Source: Flavobacteriales bacterium UBA2669
GTDB taxonomy: Bacteria; Bacteroidota; Bacteroidia; Flavobacteriales_E; Vicingaceae
Reading direction: 5' to 3'
DNA: 64,000 nucleotides
Assembly: GCA_002359215.1 (NCBI GenBank)
Contig: DEMN01000012.1
Location: forward strand, 186,001 to 250,000
The notes below the pieces were generated by a model. That model was not told the DNA's origin. It ran no database searches and worked only from the letters and a program-made list of their open reading frames with translations. The translations under genes and the position numbers were made by a program. Below, in pieces: positions 8,452 to 16,499 of the stretch. The first letter of the stretch is position 1. The number at the start of each line of letters is the position of its first letter.

Positions 8452-8572
8452 ATGAAAAAGGTTTTTTAAAATATCATTTTTAATAATAGTAGTTGTAAGT
8501 TTGGTTGCATGTTCAAGTCAATGTAAATGGAATGGAAAAAGAGGGACAAAAACTTCTATGGGAGTGATGTAA
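8452..8572 (+). pseudogene. Small lipoprotein gene disrupted by a +1 frameshift in a T run
   Basis: The ATG at 8452 opens MKKVF and then hits TAA at 8467-8469. If one T is removed from the run of six T (8462-8467), the frame continues through KISFLIIVVVSLVACSSQ, a lipoprotein signal with lipobox LVAC, and on to KWNGKRGTKTSMGVM before TAA at 8570-8572. That gives a 39-residue lipoprotein. The downstream frame has no alternative start codon because an in-frame TGA lies at 8453-8455. The gene sits 14 bases after the barrel gene and 11 bases before the DUF2237 gene, consistent with an operon. The change may be a real mutation, a phase-variable tract or a homopolymer sequencing error. Confidence 0.7.
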
Positions 8573-8583
8573 TAAATTAAATT

Positions 8584-8964
8584 ATGGAAAAACAATTAAA
8601 CATATTCGGAGAACCACTAATTGCTTGTAGCAACAATCCGTTAACAGGCTTTTTTAGAGACGGGTGTTGTAATACAGATGAGACAGATAGTGGAGTACAT
8701 ACTGTTTGCGTTGAGGTTACAACTGAATTTTTAGATTTTTCTTATAATGTAGGAAATGATTTAATAACTCCAGTTCCGGAATGGGATTTTAAAGGATTAA
8801 AGCCCGGAGATAAATGGTGTTTATGTGCGGCTCGTTTTTTAGAGGCTGATGAAAATGATGCGGCTCCAAAAGTAGTGTTAGAAGCTACCAACGAAAAAAC
8901 CTTAGAAATAGTACCTATGGATGTATTGATAAAACACGCCTCTTATAGCAAGCAAAATCAATAA
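8584..8964 (+). CDS. DUF2237 family protein
   Basis: A small cytosolic protein of 126 residues matching the DUF2237 pattern along its length. The conserved cysteine-rich opening is CSNNPLTGFFRDGCC (about residues 15-29), followed by TVCVEVTTEFLDFS, the glycine turn GLKPGDKWCLCAARF and the closing VVLEATNEKTLEIV. The biochemical role of the family is unknown. The invariant cysteines suggest metal or thiol chemistry, but that is inference. It has no signal peptide. It follows the broken lipoprotein gene by 11 bases and is followed by the rplS promoter. Confidence 0.88.
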   Translation: MEKQLNIFGEPLIACSNNPLTGFFRDGCCNTDETDSGVHTVCVEVTTEFLDFSYNVGNDLITPVPEWDFKGLKPGDKWCLCAARFLEADENDAAPKVVLEATNEKTLEIVPMDVLIKHASYSKQNQ

Positions 8965-9072
8965 AATAGTAATTTTCACACTAACAGTTAGACTAGAAAA
9001 TAATCTAAGTTATTGATTTTTAAAGATTTTTGCCAAATTGTAAAAACGTGAAAATTATTTTTAAAATATTAC

Positions 9073-9102
9073 TTGCGAACTAATATTTAATGTATAAATT
9101 TG
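9073..9102 (+). promoter_or_regulatory. rplS promoter: TTG - 19 nt - TAAATTTG
   Basis: A complete Bacteroidetes sigma-70 promoter: -33 TTG (9073-9075), a spacer of exactly 19 nt, and -7 TAAATTTG (9095-9102). The predicted start site near 9109 lies 24 nt before the ATG at 9133. The promoter covers the alternative upstream TTG start at 9100, which therefore cannot be used. Confidence 0.8.
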
Positions 9103-9132
9103 CAACCCTTTTTAGGACAAAAAATAAAAGAT

Positions 9133-9489
9133 ATGGAAGCTATTAAATTTGTAGAAAACGATTTGTCTCAGATAAATCAATACCCTGAATTCAAATCAGG
9201 AGATACGATTACTGTATATTATAAAATTAAAGAAGGTAATAAAGAAAGAACTCAGTTTTTTCAAGGAGTAGTACTTCAAAGAAGAAACTCAGGAGCTAAT
9301 GAAACATTTACTATTAGAAAAATGTCTGGTGGAATTGGTGTAGAAAGAGTTTTCCCATTTGCTTCTCCATTTATTGAGAAAATAGAAGTGAACAAACATG
9401 GTAATGTAAGAAGAGCTAGAATTTTCTATCTAAGAGAAAGAACAGGTAAATCTGCTCGTATTAGAGAAAAGAAAATGGTTAAAAAATAA
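9133..9489 (+). CDS. rplS: 50S ribosomal protein L19
   Basis: A ribosomal protein at the 30S-50S interface. The start is placed at ATG 9133 (MEAIKFVENDL), which is where Bacteroidetes L19 proteins begin. A longer frame starting with TTG at 9100 overlaps the promoter's -7 element and is rejected. The family signature is visible: FKSGDTITVYYKIKEGNKER, FFQGVVLQRRN, ETFTIRKMSGGIGVERVFP and RRARIFYLRERTGKSARI. The length of 118 residues is typical. The gene is monocistronic, with its own promoter and terminator, separate from the usual rpsP-rimM-trmD-rplS context. Confidence 0.97.
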   Translation: MEAIKFVENDLSQINQYPEFKSGDTITVYYKIKEGNKERTQFFQGVVLQRRNSGANETFTIRKMSGGIGVERVFPFASPFIEKIEVNKHGNVRRARIFYLRERTGKSARIREKKMVKK

Positions 9490-9516
9490 GCTTATAATAA
9501 TAGTTTAGATATGGTT

Positions 9517-9555
9517 AAAATCCTTAGGAGTTCTTCTTCTAAGGATTTTTTTTTT
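9517..9555 (+). terminator. Rho-independent terminator of rplS
   Basis: A perfect 11-bp stem, AAAATCCTTAG (9517-9527) with CTAAGGATTTT (9539-9549), is followed by a long T run to 9555. Confidence 0.88.
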
Positions 9556-9613
9556 GTGACTGATGTGTTGAAAAATAGTTAGAGGAATATTAAATAATTA
9601 AGAAAAGATAACT

Positions 9614-10909
9614 TCAATCTTCATCATCAATTATCAACTTGTATTTTTCTTTTGCTTGAATTTCAATGGCTTTTTCATTGTCTAAAATCATGGTAGGAAT
9701 TCCGTCAAAATCAGCAATTTTTCCGGTTACATAAATGGTTTGGTGTAAAAGCATATCGTGTGGGTTATAACTAAAGTTTAATATATTTTGTTTCCAAATA
9801 GCAATGGTAAAAATATGGTTAGGATAATTAATATCTAAGTTTAAAAATAAATGTCCGTTGCGGGTTTCTTTGGTGCTAACAACTGTTCCGGCAATAGTAA
9901 CTTTTCTATTGCTACCCATTAATCTTTTGGCTTGTATAGTATTATATACACCTTTAGGCAAGTCGGGTTGGTAAAGTGGTTGGACATCATTTTTTTGTTT
10001 TTCCGGCAACCAATCTGTGATGTTTTTCTGACTTTCCAATGTATTTTCTTGTTCATCTTCTACTTGGTAGAAAAAATCAATGCCTGTAGCAGCTTCAACT
10101 TCATCAATACTTATAGCATAATTGTTTAAAGGGTAGTTAATTTTTTGGTTGGGCATTATAAAACCAATGGCTTTTTGGTTGTTCAAATCCATTACCACTT
10201 TGTAGTAATATGTTGGGATACTTACTTTGTTGACGCTTCTTTCAACTTTAGGAAGCGTATCGTTTAATAATGGACCGGTAACAACATAAAGCTGTGTAGT
10301 TGGATTGTTATAGATGTAGCCTCTTAAGATATCTTCCAATTCTCCCCATTTTTCTCTATTAAATTCCGCTAATTGTGGTGACATATTAGAATAAAAATAT
10401 GATTCTGAAAGTGCTTTTTTGCTCCATCTAAAATCTGCTGAAGGAGCTAGATGTCCTCTGTCGTAGCCAAATCCATCATATTCATAGTTGCCATCTTCTT
10501 TTTTAGTTTTAAGAAAATAATCTATCTCGGTTGCCGAACCTGTTTTTACTAACGAATCTTCTCTAAAATCGTTTGTCCTACCTGTTTTTCCGTTAATAAT
10601 GTCGGGCAAAATAATATGAGCAACCCATTTGGCTTGTTCATGTGGTTCGGAATAAACTAAACTCATAGCAGCATGATGAATAATTTCTTCATTATCGTTG
10701 GTTTTGGGTAAACCGTATTTATATAAATCTTCACGAAGCTTTGTAAGTTTATAGGTTTCCAATCTCTTGTAAAGTTCTTCTTTTTGTTGGTCAAGTTGGT
10801 TTATTTCTTCTGTTAAGTTATTGATCTTTTCTTCAGAAGTTTGTGCAAAAACAGAAGTGCTTATTATTAAAATAAGAGGGAAAAATAGATGGTAGCTGAA
10901 TTTTAGCAT
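9614..10909 (-). CDS. Secreted DNA/RNA non-specific endonuclease with C-terminal OB-like domain
   Basis: A predicted extracellular or periplasmic nuclease of the Serratia NucA/EndA (beta-beta-alpha metal) family. A signal peptide (LILIISTSVFAQ) covers residues 1-23, a short coiled coil follows (about 25-60), and the nuclease domain spans roughly 75-285. The active-site motif is DRGH at residues 150-153, followed by SESYFYSNMSPQ and FNREKWGELE, which supplies the metal-binding Asn region. Residues about 330-420 form a beta-rich domain (KVTIAGTVVSTKETRNGHLF) that looks like an OB-fold, an extension the classical enzymes lack. It could serve in nutrient scavenging from nucleic acid or in biofilm turnover. 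It is likely a single-gene unit. Confidence 0.9.
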   Translation of the reverse strand: MLKFSYHLFFPLILIISTSVFAQTSEEKINNLTEEINQLDQQKEELYKRLETYKLTKLREDLYKYGLPKTNDNEEIIHHAAMSLVYSEPHEQAKWVAHIILPDIINGKTGRTNDFREDSLVKTGSATEIDYFLKTKKEDGNYEYDGFGYDRGHLAPSADFRWSKKALSESYFYSNMSPQLAEFNREKWGELEDILRGYIYNNPTTQLYVVTGPLLNDTLPKVERSVNKVSIPTYYYKVVMDLNNQKAIGFIMPNQKINYPLNNYAISIDEVEAATGIDFFYQVEDEQENTLESQKNITDWLPEKQKNDVQPLYQPDLPKGVYNTIQAKRLMGSNRKVTIAGTVVSTKETRNGHLFLNLDINYPNHIFTIAIWKQNILNFSYNPHDMLLHQTIYVTGKIADFDGIPTMILDNEKAIEIQAKEKYKLIIDDED

Positions 10910-10979
10910 TAAAATAGGTGTTAGACTTTAGAAAGTTAAAGCTAACAATAATTGTGTTATAGAAGTTAAGTGTAGCTTA

Positions 10980-11933
10980 TTATTCTTTAAACAAAGAATC
11001 AACAAATTCAACTTTATTAAAAACTTGTAGATGTTCTATTCCTTCGCCAACACCAATGTATTTTACGGGGATTTTAAATTGGTCGGAAATACCAATAACT
11101 ACACCGCCTTTAGCAGTTCCATCAAGTTTAGTAATGGCTAAGGCATTAATTTCTGTAGCTAAAGAAAATTGTTTGGCTTGTTCGTAAGCATTTTGACCAG
11201 TAGAACCATCTAACACTAATAAAATCTCATGAGGAGCATTAGGAATAACTTTCTTCATTACATTTTTTATTTTAGAAAGTTCATTCATCAAGTTGATTTT
11301 GTTGTGTAACCTTCCTGCAGTATCAATAATTACAACATCCATTCCCTTCGCTTTTGCAGACTGTAAGGTATCAAAAGCTACAGAAGCAGGATCGGCATTC
11401 ATTCCTTGTTCTACAATAGGAACATCCACTCGTTGAGCCCAAATTTTAAGTTGATCAACAGCCGCTGCTCTAAAAGTATCTGAGGCTCCCAGCATTACTT
11501 TCTTACCAGTTTTTTTAAGTTGGTGAGCCAGTTTTCCTATGGTGGTAGTTTTTCCAACACCATTAACACCAACTACCATAATCACATAAGGTTCATCTTG
11601 TTGAGGTGTAGTAAAGTCGGTATAGTTTTCAGTATTATTTTCTTCTAAAAGGGTGGTGATTTCCTCCCGCAGTATTTTGTTAAGTTCGTCAGTTCCTAAG
11701 TATTTATCTCTAGCGACCCTATCTTCAATTTTTTCAATAATTTTTAAGGTAGTGTTTACACCAACATCAGAGGTTACTAGAATTTCTTCAAGGTTGTCTA
11801 ATATTTCACTATCAACTTTAGATTTTCCGGCAACAGCTTTAGATAATTTTGAAAAAAAGTTTTCTTTGGTTTTGGTTAAACCTTCGTCAAGCACCTCTTT
11901 CTTTTCTTTTGAAAATATTTTGAAAAACGACAT
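10980..11933 (-). CDS. ftsY: Signal recognition particle receptor FtsY
   Basis: The SRP-docking GTPase at the inner membrane. The NG domain is intact: a four-helix N region (about 20-100), G1 GVNGVGKTT (122-130), the insertion motif DTFRAAAVDQLK (152-163), G3 DTAGR (204-208) and G4 TKLDG near 267, with the closing GVGEGIEHLQVF. The length of 317 residues is the short form, without the acidic A domain of E. coli FtsY. The gene lies downstream of rpmG and the DUF4295 gene on the same strand, a cluster typical of Bacteroidetes, and is probably co-transcribed with them. Confidence 0.97.
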   Translation of the reverse strand: MSFFKIFSKEKKEVLDEGLTKTKENFFSKLSKAVAGKSKVDSEILDNLEEILVTSDVGVNTTLKIIEKIEDRVARDKYLGTDELNKILREEITTLLEENNTENYTDFTTPQQDEPYVIMVVGVNGVGKTTTIGKLAHQLKKTGKKVMLGASDTFRAAAVDQLKIWAQRVDVPIVEQGMNADPASVAFDTLQSAKAKGMDVVIIDTAGRLHNKINLMNELSKIKNVMKKVIPNAPHEILLVLDGSTGQNAYEQAKQFSLATEINALAITKLDGTAKGGVVIGISDQFKIPVKYIGVGEGIEHLQVFNKVEFVDSLFKE

Positions 11934-12091
11934 TTATATTATTTATTAGTGTTTGTATTTGAGTGGTTAAAATTAGGATTAAAGTTTTGATAATCCTGAT
12001 AGGTTTGAATGATTGGAAATAAAAAAAGCTTCTCCCTTGACTACAAGAAAGAAGCTAAATAAAGTGTTTTTTTTAAGAAAAAAGATGTTAT

Positions 12092-12244
12092 TTATTTTTT
12101 GAAAAAATCTTCTACTTTATCTTTTGTAACGATTTCTTCCTTAAAAGCATAAGCTCCTGATTTTGGAGACTTAACCATTTTAATAACTTTAGTGTAGTTC
12201 TTTCCACCTTCTTTTTGTACTGTTCCAACGGTTTTCTTTGCCAT
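12092..12244 (-). CDS. DUF4295 family small basic protein
   Basis: A 50-residue basic protein. It opens MAKKTVGTVQKEGGKNYTKV, continues through MVKSPKSGAYAFKEE and ends DKVEDFFKK. This matches the DUF4295 family, which is restricted to Bacteroidetes and lies between rpmG and ftsY. Its size, lysine richness and permanent place beside ribosomal protein genes suggest a ribosome-associated role; that is inference. It lies 85 bases downstream of rpmG and is presumably on the same transcript. Confidence 0.88.
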   Translation of the reverse strand: MAKKTVGTVQKEGGKNYTKVIKMVKSPKSGAYAFKEEIVTKDKVEDFFKK

Positions 12245-12329
12245 AACTATTTGGTTTATTTGAAAATTTCACAAAGTGAAAATTTCTAATTGATTTATTT
12301 GAAATTTTCTTTTTTATGAAAATTCCTAA

Positions 12330-12512
12330 TTATTTAATTTCTTTATGTACGGTAACTTTCTTCAAGATAGGGTTGTATTTTTTTAATTCAACTCTATCGG
12401 GAGTATTTTTTTTGTTTTTTGTAGTAATGTATCTTGAAGTTCCAGGCATACCACTATTTTTGTGCTCTGTGCATTCCATGATTACTTGAATTCTATTTCC
12501 TTTCTTTGCCAT
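12330..12512 (-). CDS. rpmG: 50S ribosomal protein L33
   Basis: A large-subunit ribosomal protein of 60 residues. It opens MAKKGNRIQVIMECTEHK and carries the L33 core SRYITTKNKKNTPDRVELKK followed by YNPILKKVTVHKE. Only one cysteine is present, so this is the zinc-independent (C-minus) form rather than the two-CxxC type. In many Bacteroidetes rpmB lies immediately upstream. Here that position is taken by a gap with a promoter-like element and the oppositely placed end of the DUF4153 gene, so rpmB must be elsewhere. Confidence 0.96.
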   Translation of the reverse strand: MAKKGNRIQVIMECTEHKNSGMPGTSRYITTKNKKNTPDRVELKKYNPILKKVTVHKEIK

Positions 12513-12539
12513 TTTATATACCTTTTAAAAATTGGACTG

Positions 12540-12547
12540 CAAACTTA
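12540..12547 (-). promoter_or_regulatory. -7 element of the rpmG promoter (TAAGTTTG)
   Basis: CAAACTTA on the plus strand reads TAAGTTTG on the minus strand, matching TAnnTTTG. It predicts a leader of about 21 nt before rpmG. No -33 TTG is found at 17-23 nt. Confidence 0.45.
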
Positions 12548-12615
12548 GGAATTTTTTTTCAATCGATTTCATTTTTTTTAAGTAACTAATCACTTTTTTA
12601 TTTTTAATGAAGTTT

Positions 12616-14541
12616 TTATTCTAATTCTTTCGTGTTTATAGGTGTTTCTTCATTTATTTTAAGTAATAGATTTCCGCTCAGATAGCTTGTTTTTAAGATG
12701 TTGTCGGGAGTTTCTATATTAATGTTATCAAAAATAAACTTTAATTTAATTTCTTTTGTTTCAGATATTATTGTCATTTCATCTATAGGAAGATTATAGG
12801 TGTTGTTCGAATTTTTGTACTTATCCATTAAATTTTTAACGATTCCACTATAGTTCAAGGTACTTTTAAGCTGTTTGTTTTCAAGTAAAAGCAACATGTG
12901 TTCGCTAGTTTGTATTTTTATTTCATATTCTTTGTTGTTTATTTGGAAAGTTTTTAAACTTTCTAGATTGTTGTAGTTGCTGCTTAATTTAACTTGATAG
13001 TCAAAGCCGGAAATATCCATCACTTTGTCATGCATATTTTCTGCTGAAAAAGAAAAATAGGTTTGATTATTATTCGTGTAATGATGGGTATACTCTAACC
13101 CTAAAGCATTCATATACACTTTAGCTTCATTTACTCTTTCCCATTTTCTTTTGTTTTGATTAAAACTTGCAATTTCAGTATCATAATTATTATTAAACCA
13201 AGGTTTTATTTTGGTTAGCCCATGATGGTCGTTTAAATAATCTAAAATAGATTTTATATCGTTTTTAATTGAGTCGGGTAGTAGTAGTTCGTTTTGGGCT
13301 TTAAATTCATGATTATAGTTGTAAGAAATGCTATCTATAGCTTGTTCTTTTGTAATGTTATTATTTTCTAATAATTGGTGTATTTCTAAAATGGTTTTTA
13401 GTCTGTTTACTTGACTGTTTTCGCTTACAGAAAACATTCCCCAAGGACCAAAAGATGTTATTAATATAGCTGTGAAAAGCGAAATAGGAATAAATTTAAT
13501 ATTGGTTTTACCAATGGCAAAGTAAATAGCCACCAGTGTAAGCCAACATCCTAATAATAAAATAATATATCGGTTTATGGTAATGCCATAATCTCCAATT
13601 CGCATGTTAATAGCAATGAATAACATAATGATTAAGGGGAGTAAAATAAAATAGTATACCCTAGAGAAAGAGGCAATCCATTTGTTTTCTTTTTGTTTGG
13701 AATAAGGATAAATCAATAAGAAGTTTAGAATTCCTAATATAGCTACACAAACTATCAAGTAAGAAACAATTCCTTTTGGCCAGTTCCAAACTGCAAATAT
13801 TTTAATACCATAACCATATAAGATTAGTAAGTACAGTATTAATAATGGTAGTAATATGTACTGAGAAAAAATCTTTAATCCTGCGGGGTATTCATAGTTA
13901 TTATCTAAATTGGTTAAAGATTTTGGCATTCCGGCAGTAAAAAACCAAGTGTTAAACAAACCTGCAATGATTACCCAAAACTCAAAATAAAACTGATCAC
14001 GAATTTTTACATCAAACAATAAATTTAAGGAAACCAACGCCAATACAATTCCAACGTATAAAAATCCGGAATATAATACAGAAGTTAAAAACCTAATAAA
14101 TAGAACTTTGTTGTATTGCCAAAAACCATTAATTTCTTTTTTAAGAATAAAAGGTGCAAAGGCAACTAATAAATGAATAGTAATGTTGTAAATAGCGTAT
14201 CTTATATAAGGAAGGGTGGTATTAAAAGATTCATCAGAATTAGGTAAGCTAAAATAAATACCCACTAAAATTAAGGTGGCTATTAAGCTGAGTAAAGTTT
14301 TTATTTTGAAAGAAAAATTTAGCTTTTCACTAAAAACAGTAACACAAAAAAATAAAGGAATACCTAAAGCAGCACAAAGCATTAGATTGATAATCGGAAA
14401 CAAATTGCCTTGATAATGCTCATGCTCTATCAAATAAATAGCACAAACTACTCCAATAGTTGCTGAGACTATGCTTAGCGGAAATCTTTTTAAGGCAGTT
14501 ACAGCTTTTTCCTGAAGGTATTGAATAGAAGGAAGTTTCAT
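12616..14541 (-). CDS. DUF4153 family multi-pass membrane protein
   Basis: A 641-residue inner-membrane protein of unknown function. Residues about 20-370 contain roughly eleven hydrophobic segments, for example SIVSATIGVVCAIYLIEH, NLMLCAALGIPLFFCVTV and PISLFTAILITSFGPWGMF. The last 270 residues are hydrophilic and probably form a soluble domain (YTHHYTNNNQTYFSFSAENM). The opening AVTALKRFPLSIVSATIG and overall layout fit DUF4153. The family is sometimes linked to envelope or transport roles, without firm evidence. It is separated from rpmG by about 100 bases and diverges from the TonB-like gene. Confidence 0.75.
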   Translation of the reverse strand: MKLPSIQYLQEKAVTALKRFPLSIVSATIGVVCAIYLIEHEHYQGNLFPIINLMLCAALGIPLFFCVTVFSEKLNFSFKIKTLLSLIATLILVGIYFSLPNSDESFNTTLPYIRYAIYNITIHLLVAFAPFILKKEINGFWQYNKVLFIRFLTSVLYSGFLYVGIVLALVSLNLLFDVKIRDQFYFEFWVIIAGLFNTWFFTAGMPKSLTNLDNNYEYPAGLKIFSQYILLPLLILYLLILYGYGIKIFAVWNWPKGIVSYLIVCVAILGILNFLLIYPYSKQKENKWIASFSRVYYFILLPLIIMLFIAINMRIGDYGITINRYIILLLGCWLTLVAIYFAIGKTNIKFIPISLFTAILITSFGPWGMFSVSENSQVNRLKTILEIHQLLENNNITKEQAIDSISYNYNHEFKAQNELLLPDSIKNDIKSILDYLNDHHGLTKIKPWFNNNYDTEIASFNQNKRKWERVNEAKVYMNALGLEYTHHYTNNNQTYFSFSAENMHDKVMDISGFDYQVKLSSNYNNLESLKTFQINNKEYEIKIQTSEHMLLLLENKQLKSTLNYSGIVKNLMDKYKNSNNTYNLPIDEMTIISETKEIKLKFIFDNINIETPDNILKTSYLSGNLLLKINEETPINTKELE

Positions 14542-14627
14542 GTTCTTTTTTTAGTTAAAAATAATTGTGAAAATAATAAATTTTATGCATCTATGTACTA
14601 AACTATATAATTTTTAAGTTATTATAA

Positions 14628-15338
14628 ATGTCTAACCAAAACCACAAAGTCATGAACCATTTTCAAAAAACCACCAAGAAAAATGAACGAATGAGATTTG
14701 TTTATTTTCAATTAGGACTATTAATTAGTTTTTCATTAACCTTTTTCGCTTTCGAATGGACGACTTATTATTCTGTGAAAGATTTAAAAGGGGTAAAAAT
14801 AATTGATGATGACATAGAAACAGTTCTTCCACCAGTTAATCCCGAAGTAGAAAAGCCAATAGTTAAGACTGAACCTACTCCAAGAAAAAATATTGATAAA
14901 TTAATAATTGTGGATGATGTAAACAAGAAAACTACTGAAGAGCCTACAAAAGAAGACCCTTATGTAGAGCCGAAATTTGATGATAAATGGGTTGAAGTTG
15001 AGCCACCAGTAATAGATCCTGACCCAATAGATTATCCTGATGAAATGCCTGGTTTTATCGGTGGAGATAAAGCATTGTATCAGTACTTATCTAATAACAT
15101 TAAATATCCAAAAATTGAAATTAAAAGGGGAGTTGAAGGTAGGGTATATGTAGAGTTTGTGGTGGGGAAAAATGGAGAAATTTCAGATATTAAAATATTA
15201 AGAGGCGTTAGTGAATCTATAGATGCAGAAGCTATAAGAGTGATTAAAGCTATGCCCAATTGGTTGCCCGGAAAACAAAAAGGTAGAGCTGTTAAAGTAA
15301 GGTATAAAATGCCAATTAGCTTTAAGTTGATTAAGTAA
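14628..15338 (+). CDS. TonB family protein (energy transducer)
   Basis: A single-pass inner-membrane protein that would transmit proton-motive force to outer-membrane receptors. A short cytoplasmic tail is followed by one transmembrane helix (about residues 26-46, FQLGLLISFSLTFFAFEWT). A proline/acid-rich periplasmic linker follows (PPVNPEVEKPIVKTEPTPR and further, about 60-140). The TonB C-terminal domain is at about 150-236 (YPKIEIKRGVEGRVYVEF, AIRVIKAMPNWLPGKQKG, VRYKMPISFKL). No ExbB/ExbD or TonB-dependent receptor gene is adjacent, so its partner cannot be assigned. It is a monocistronic gene with its own terminator. Confidence 0.93.
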   Translation: MSNQNHKVMNHFQKTTKKNERMRFVYFQLGLLISFSLTFFAFEWTTYYSVKDLKGVKIIDDDIETVLPPVNPEVEKPIVKTEPTPRKNIDKLIIVDDVNKKTTEEPTKEDPYVEPKFDDKWVEVEPPVIDPDPIDYPDEMPGFIGGDKALYQYLSNNIKYPKIEIKRGVEGRVYVEFVVGKNGEISDIKILRGVSESIDAEAIRVIKAMPNWLPGKQKGRAVKVRYKMPISFKLIK

Positions 15339-15359
15339 TTATAAAGCTATGTATAATAG

Positions 15360-15396
15360 AAAAGCTTTCAGGAATGTTTCTTGGAAGCTTTTTTTA
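15360..15396 (+). terminator. Rho-independent terminator after the tonB-like gene
   Basis: AAAGCTTTCA (15361-15370) pairs with TGGAAGCTTT (15382-15391) through ten positions, one of them a G-T wobble. A T tract follows. Confidence 0.8.
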
Positions 15397-15466
15397 CATC
15401 TTTGTTTTACACAAAAATATCTGCATAACTTTAGCTAATAACTATTAACAAAACAATATTATAGTA

Positions 15467-15474
15467 TAATTTTG
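15467..15474 (+). promoter_or_regulatory. -7 element before the coiled-coil protein gene (TAATTTTG)
   Basis: TAATTTTG matches TAnnTTTG and predicts a leader of about 27 nt before the ATG at 15508. No -33 TTG is found at the right distance. Confidence 0.45.
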
Positions 15475-15507
15475 AGCTATATTTTTTAATAAAATAAGTT
15501 AAGTGTT

Positions 15508-16440
15508 ATGGAATCAAAAGAAATAAATAAAGCGGTTGTTCAAGATAAGCCAACGGGGAATAAGAATAACAAATTTATGATGGTTATTATCATTTTGTTA
15601 TTGGGCTTTTGTGGTTATCTTATTTGGCAAAATCTGGAATTGAAAAAAGCAATTGACAAAGGAGAAGTTGCTTATACAGAAGTTTCTACTGAAAGAGATC
15701 AGGTGCAAGCTGAATTGGAAGAAATGCTTAAAAAATATGAAGATTTAGAAACAGATAATCAAGAATTGAGTGCCGAACTAGCTGCCGAAAAAGCAAAAAT
15801 TGAAGAATTGATAAAAAAGGCTAAAGGTAAAGATTGGTCAATTTATCAGTTGAAAAAAGAAACTGAAACTCTTCGTAAAATTATGAAAGGTTATGTGGTA
15901 CAAATAGATTCTTTAAACCAATTGAACAATAAACTGACAGATGAAAATAAAACAGTTAAAAATCAATTATCTAACGAGCAAAAAAAGGCCCAAGAATTAA
16001 CAGAGAAAAATGAAAACCTAAATACGTTAGTTACGGTTGCTTCACACTTGAAAACATTAAATCTTACTTCTTACGGTGTAAAAGTAAAAAATGATAATAC
16101 AGGTAAAGAAATGGACAGAGCTAAAAAGGTAGATAAAATCAGAACATCATTTACTGTACAAAAAAATACCATTACTAAACCAGGTAAAAAAATCATTTAT
16201 GTTAGGATTTTAACACCTGATGGGAGAGTTTTATCTGAAAAAACGGACGATTCTAATAAATTTGATTTTAATGGAGTAAGAGGATTATACTCTTCTAAAA
16301 AAGAAATTGACTATAAGAATGAAGACATGCAAGTAACTATAGACTGGGTTAAGATAGATGAATTTCCTGTTGGAGAGTATAATGTAGAAGTTTATGCTGA
16401 TGGTGTTGATATAGGTAAAACCAAGTTTACCCTGAAATAA
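15508..16440 (+). CDS. Membrane-anchored coiled-coil protein of unknown function
   Basis: A 310-residue protein whose only recognisable parts are structural. One transmembrane helix (about residues 24-44, MMVIIILLLGFCGYLIW) follows a short cytoplasmic N-terminus. A long coiled coil spans about residues 50-180 (heptads in ERDQVQAELEEMLKKYEDLE and EKKAQELTEK). A small beta-rich C-terminal domain spans about 185-310 and contains SFTVQKNTITKPGKKIIYVR and GEYNVEVYADGVDIGKTKF. Similar proteins occur in Flavobacteriia without known function. The topology places the coiled coil and beta domain in the periplasm. It precedes the MscS gene by 59 bases. Confidence 0.82.
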   Translation: MESKEINKAVVQDKPTGNKNNKFMMVIIILLLGFCGYLIWQNLELKKAIDKGEVAYTEVSTERDQVQAELEEMLKKYEDLETDNQELSAELAAEKAKIEELIKKAKGKDWSIYQLKKETETLRKIMKGYVVQIDSLNQLNNKLTDENKTVKNQLSNEQKKAQELTEKNENLNTLVTVASHLKTLNLTSYGVKVKNDNTGKEMDRAKKVDKIRTSFTVQKNTITKPGKKIIYVRILTPDGRVLSEKTDDSNKFDFNGVRGLYSSKKEIDYKNEDMQVTIDWVKIDEFPVGEYNVEVYADGVDIGKTKFTLK

Positions 16441-16499
16441 TTTAACAAAAACTGCTGAATTCTTTAATTTCGCATTTAATTGAAAAAATAGATTAAATT

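Noticed and set aside
9100..9132. TTG start extending rplS by 11 codons
   Set aside because: The codon lies inside the -7 element of a complete promoter, and known L19 proteins begin at the downstream Met.
9614..12244. Nuclease gene as part of an anti-phage system
   Set aside because: The nuclease is secreted, its neighbours are ribosomal and ftsY genes, and no partner defence gene is present.
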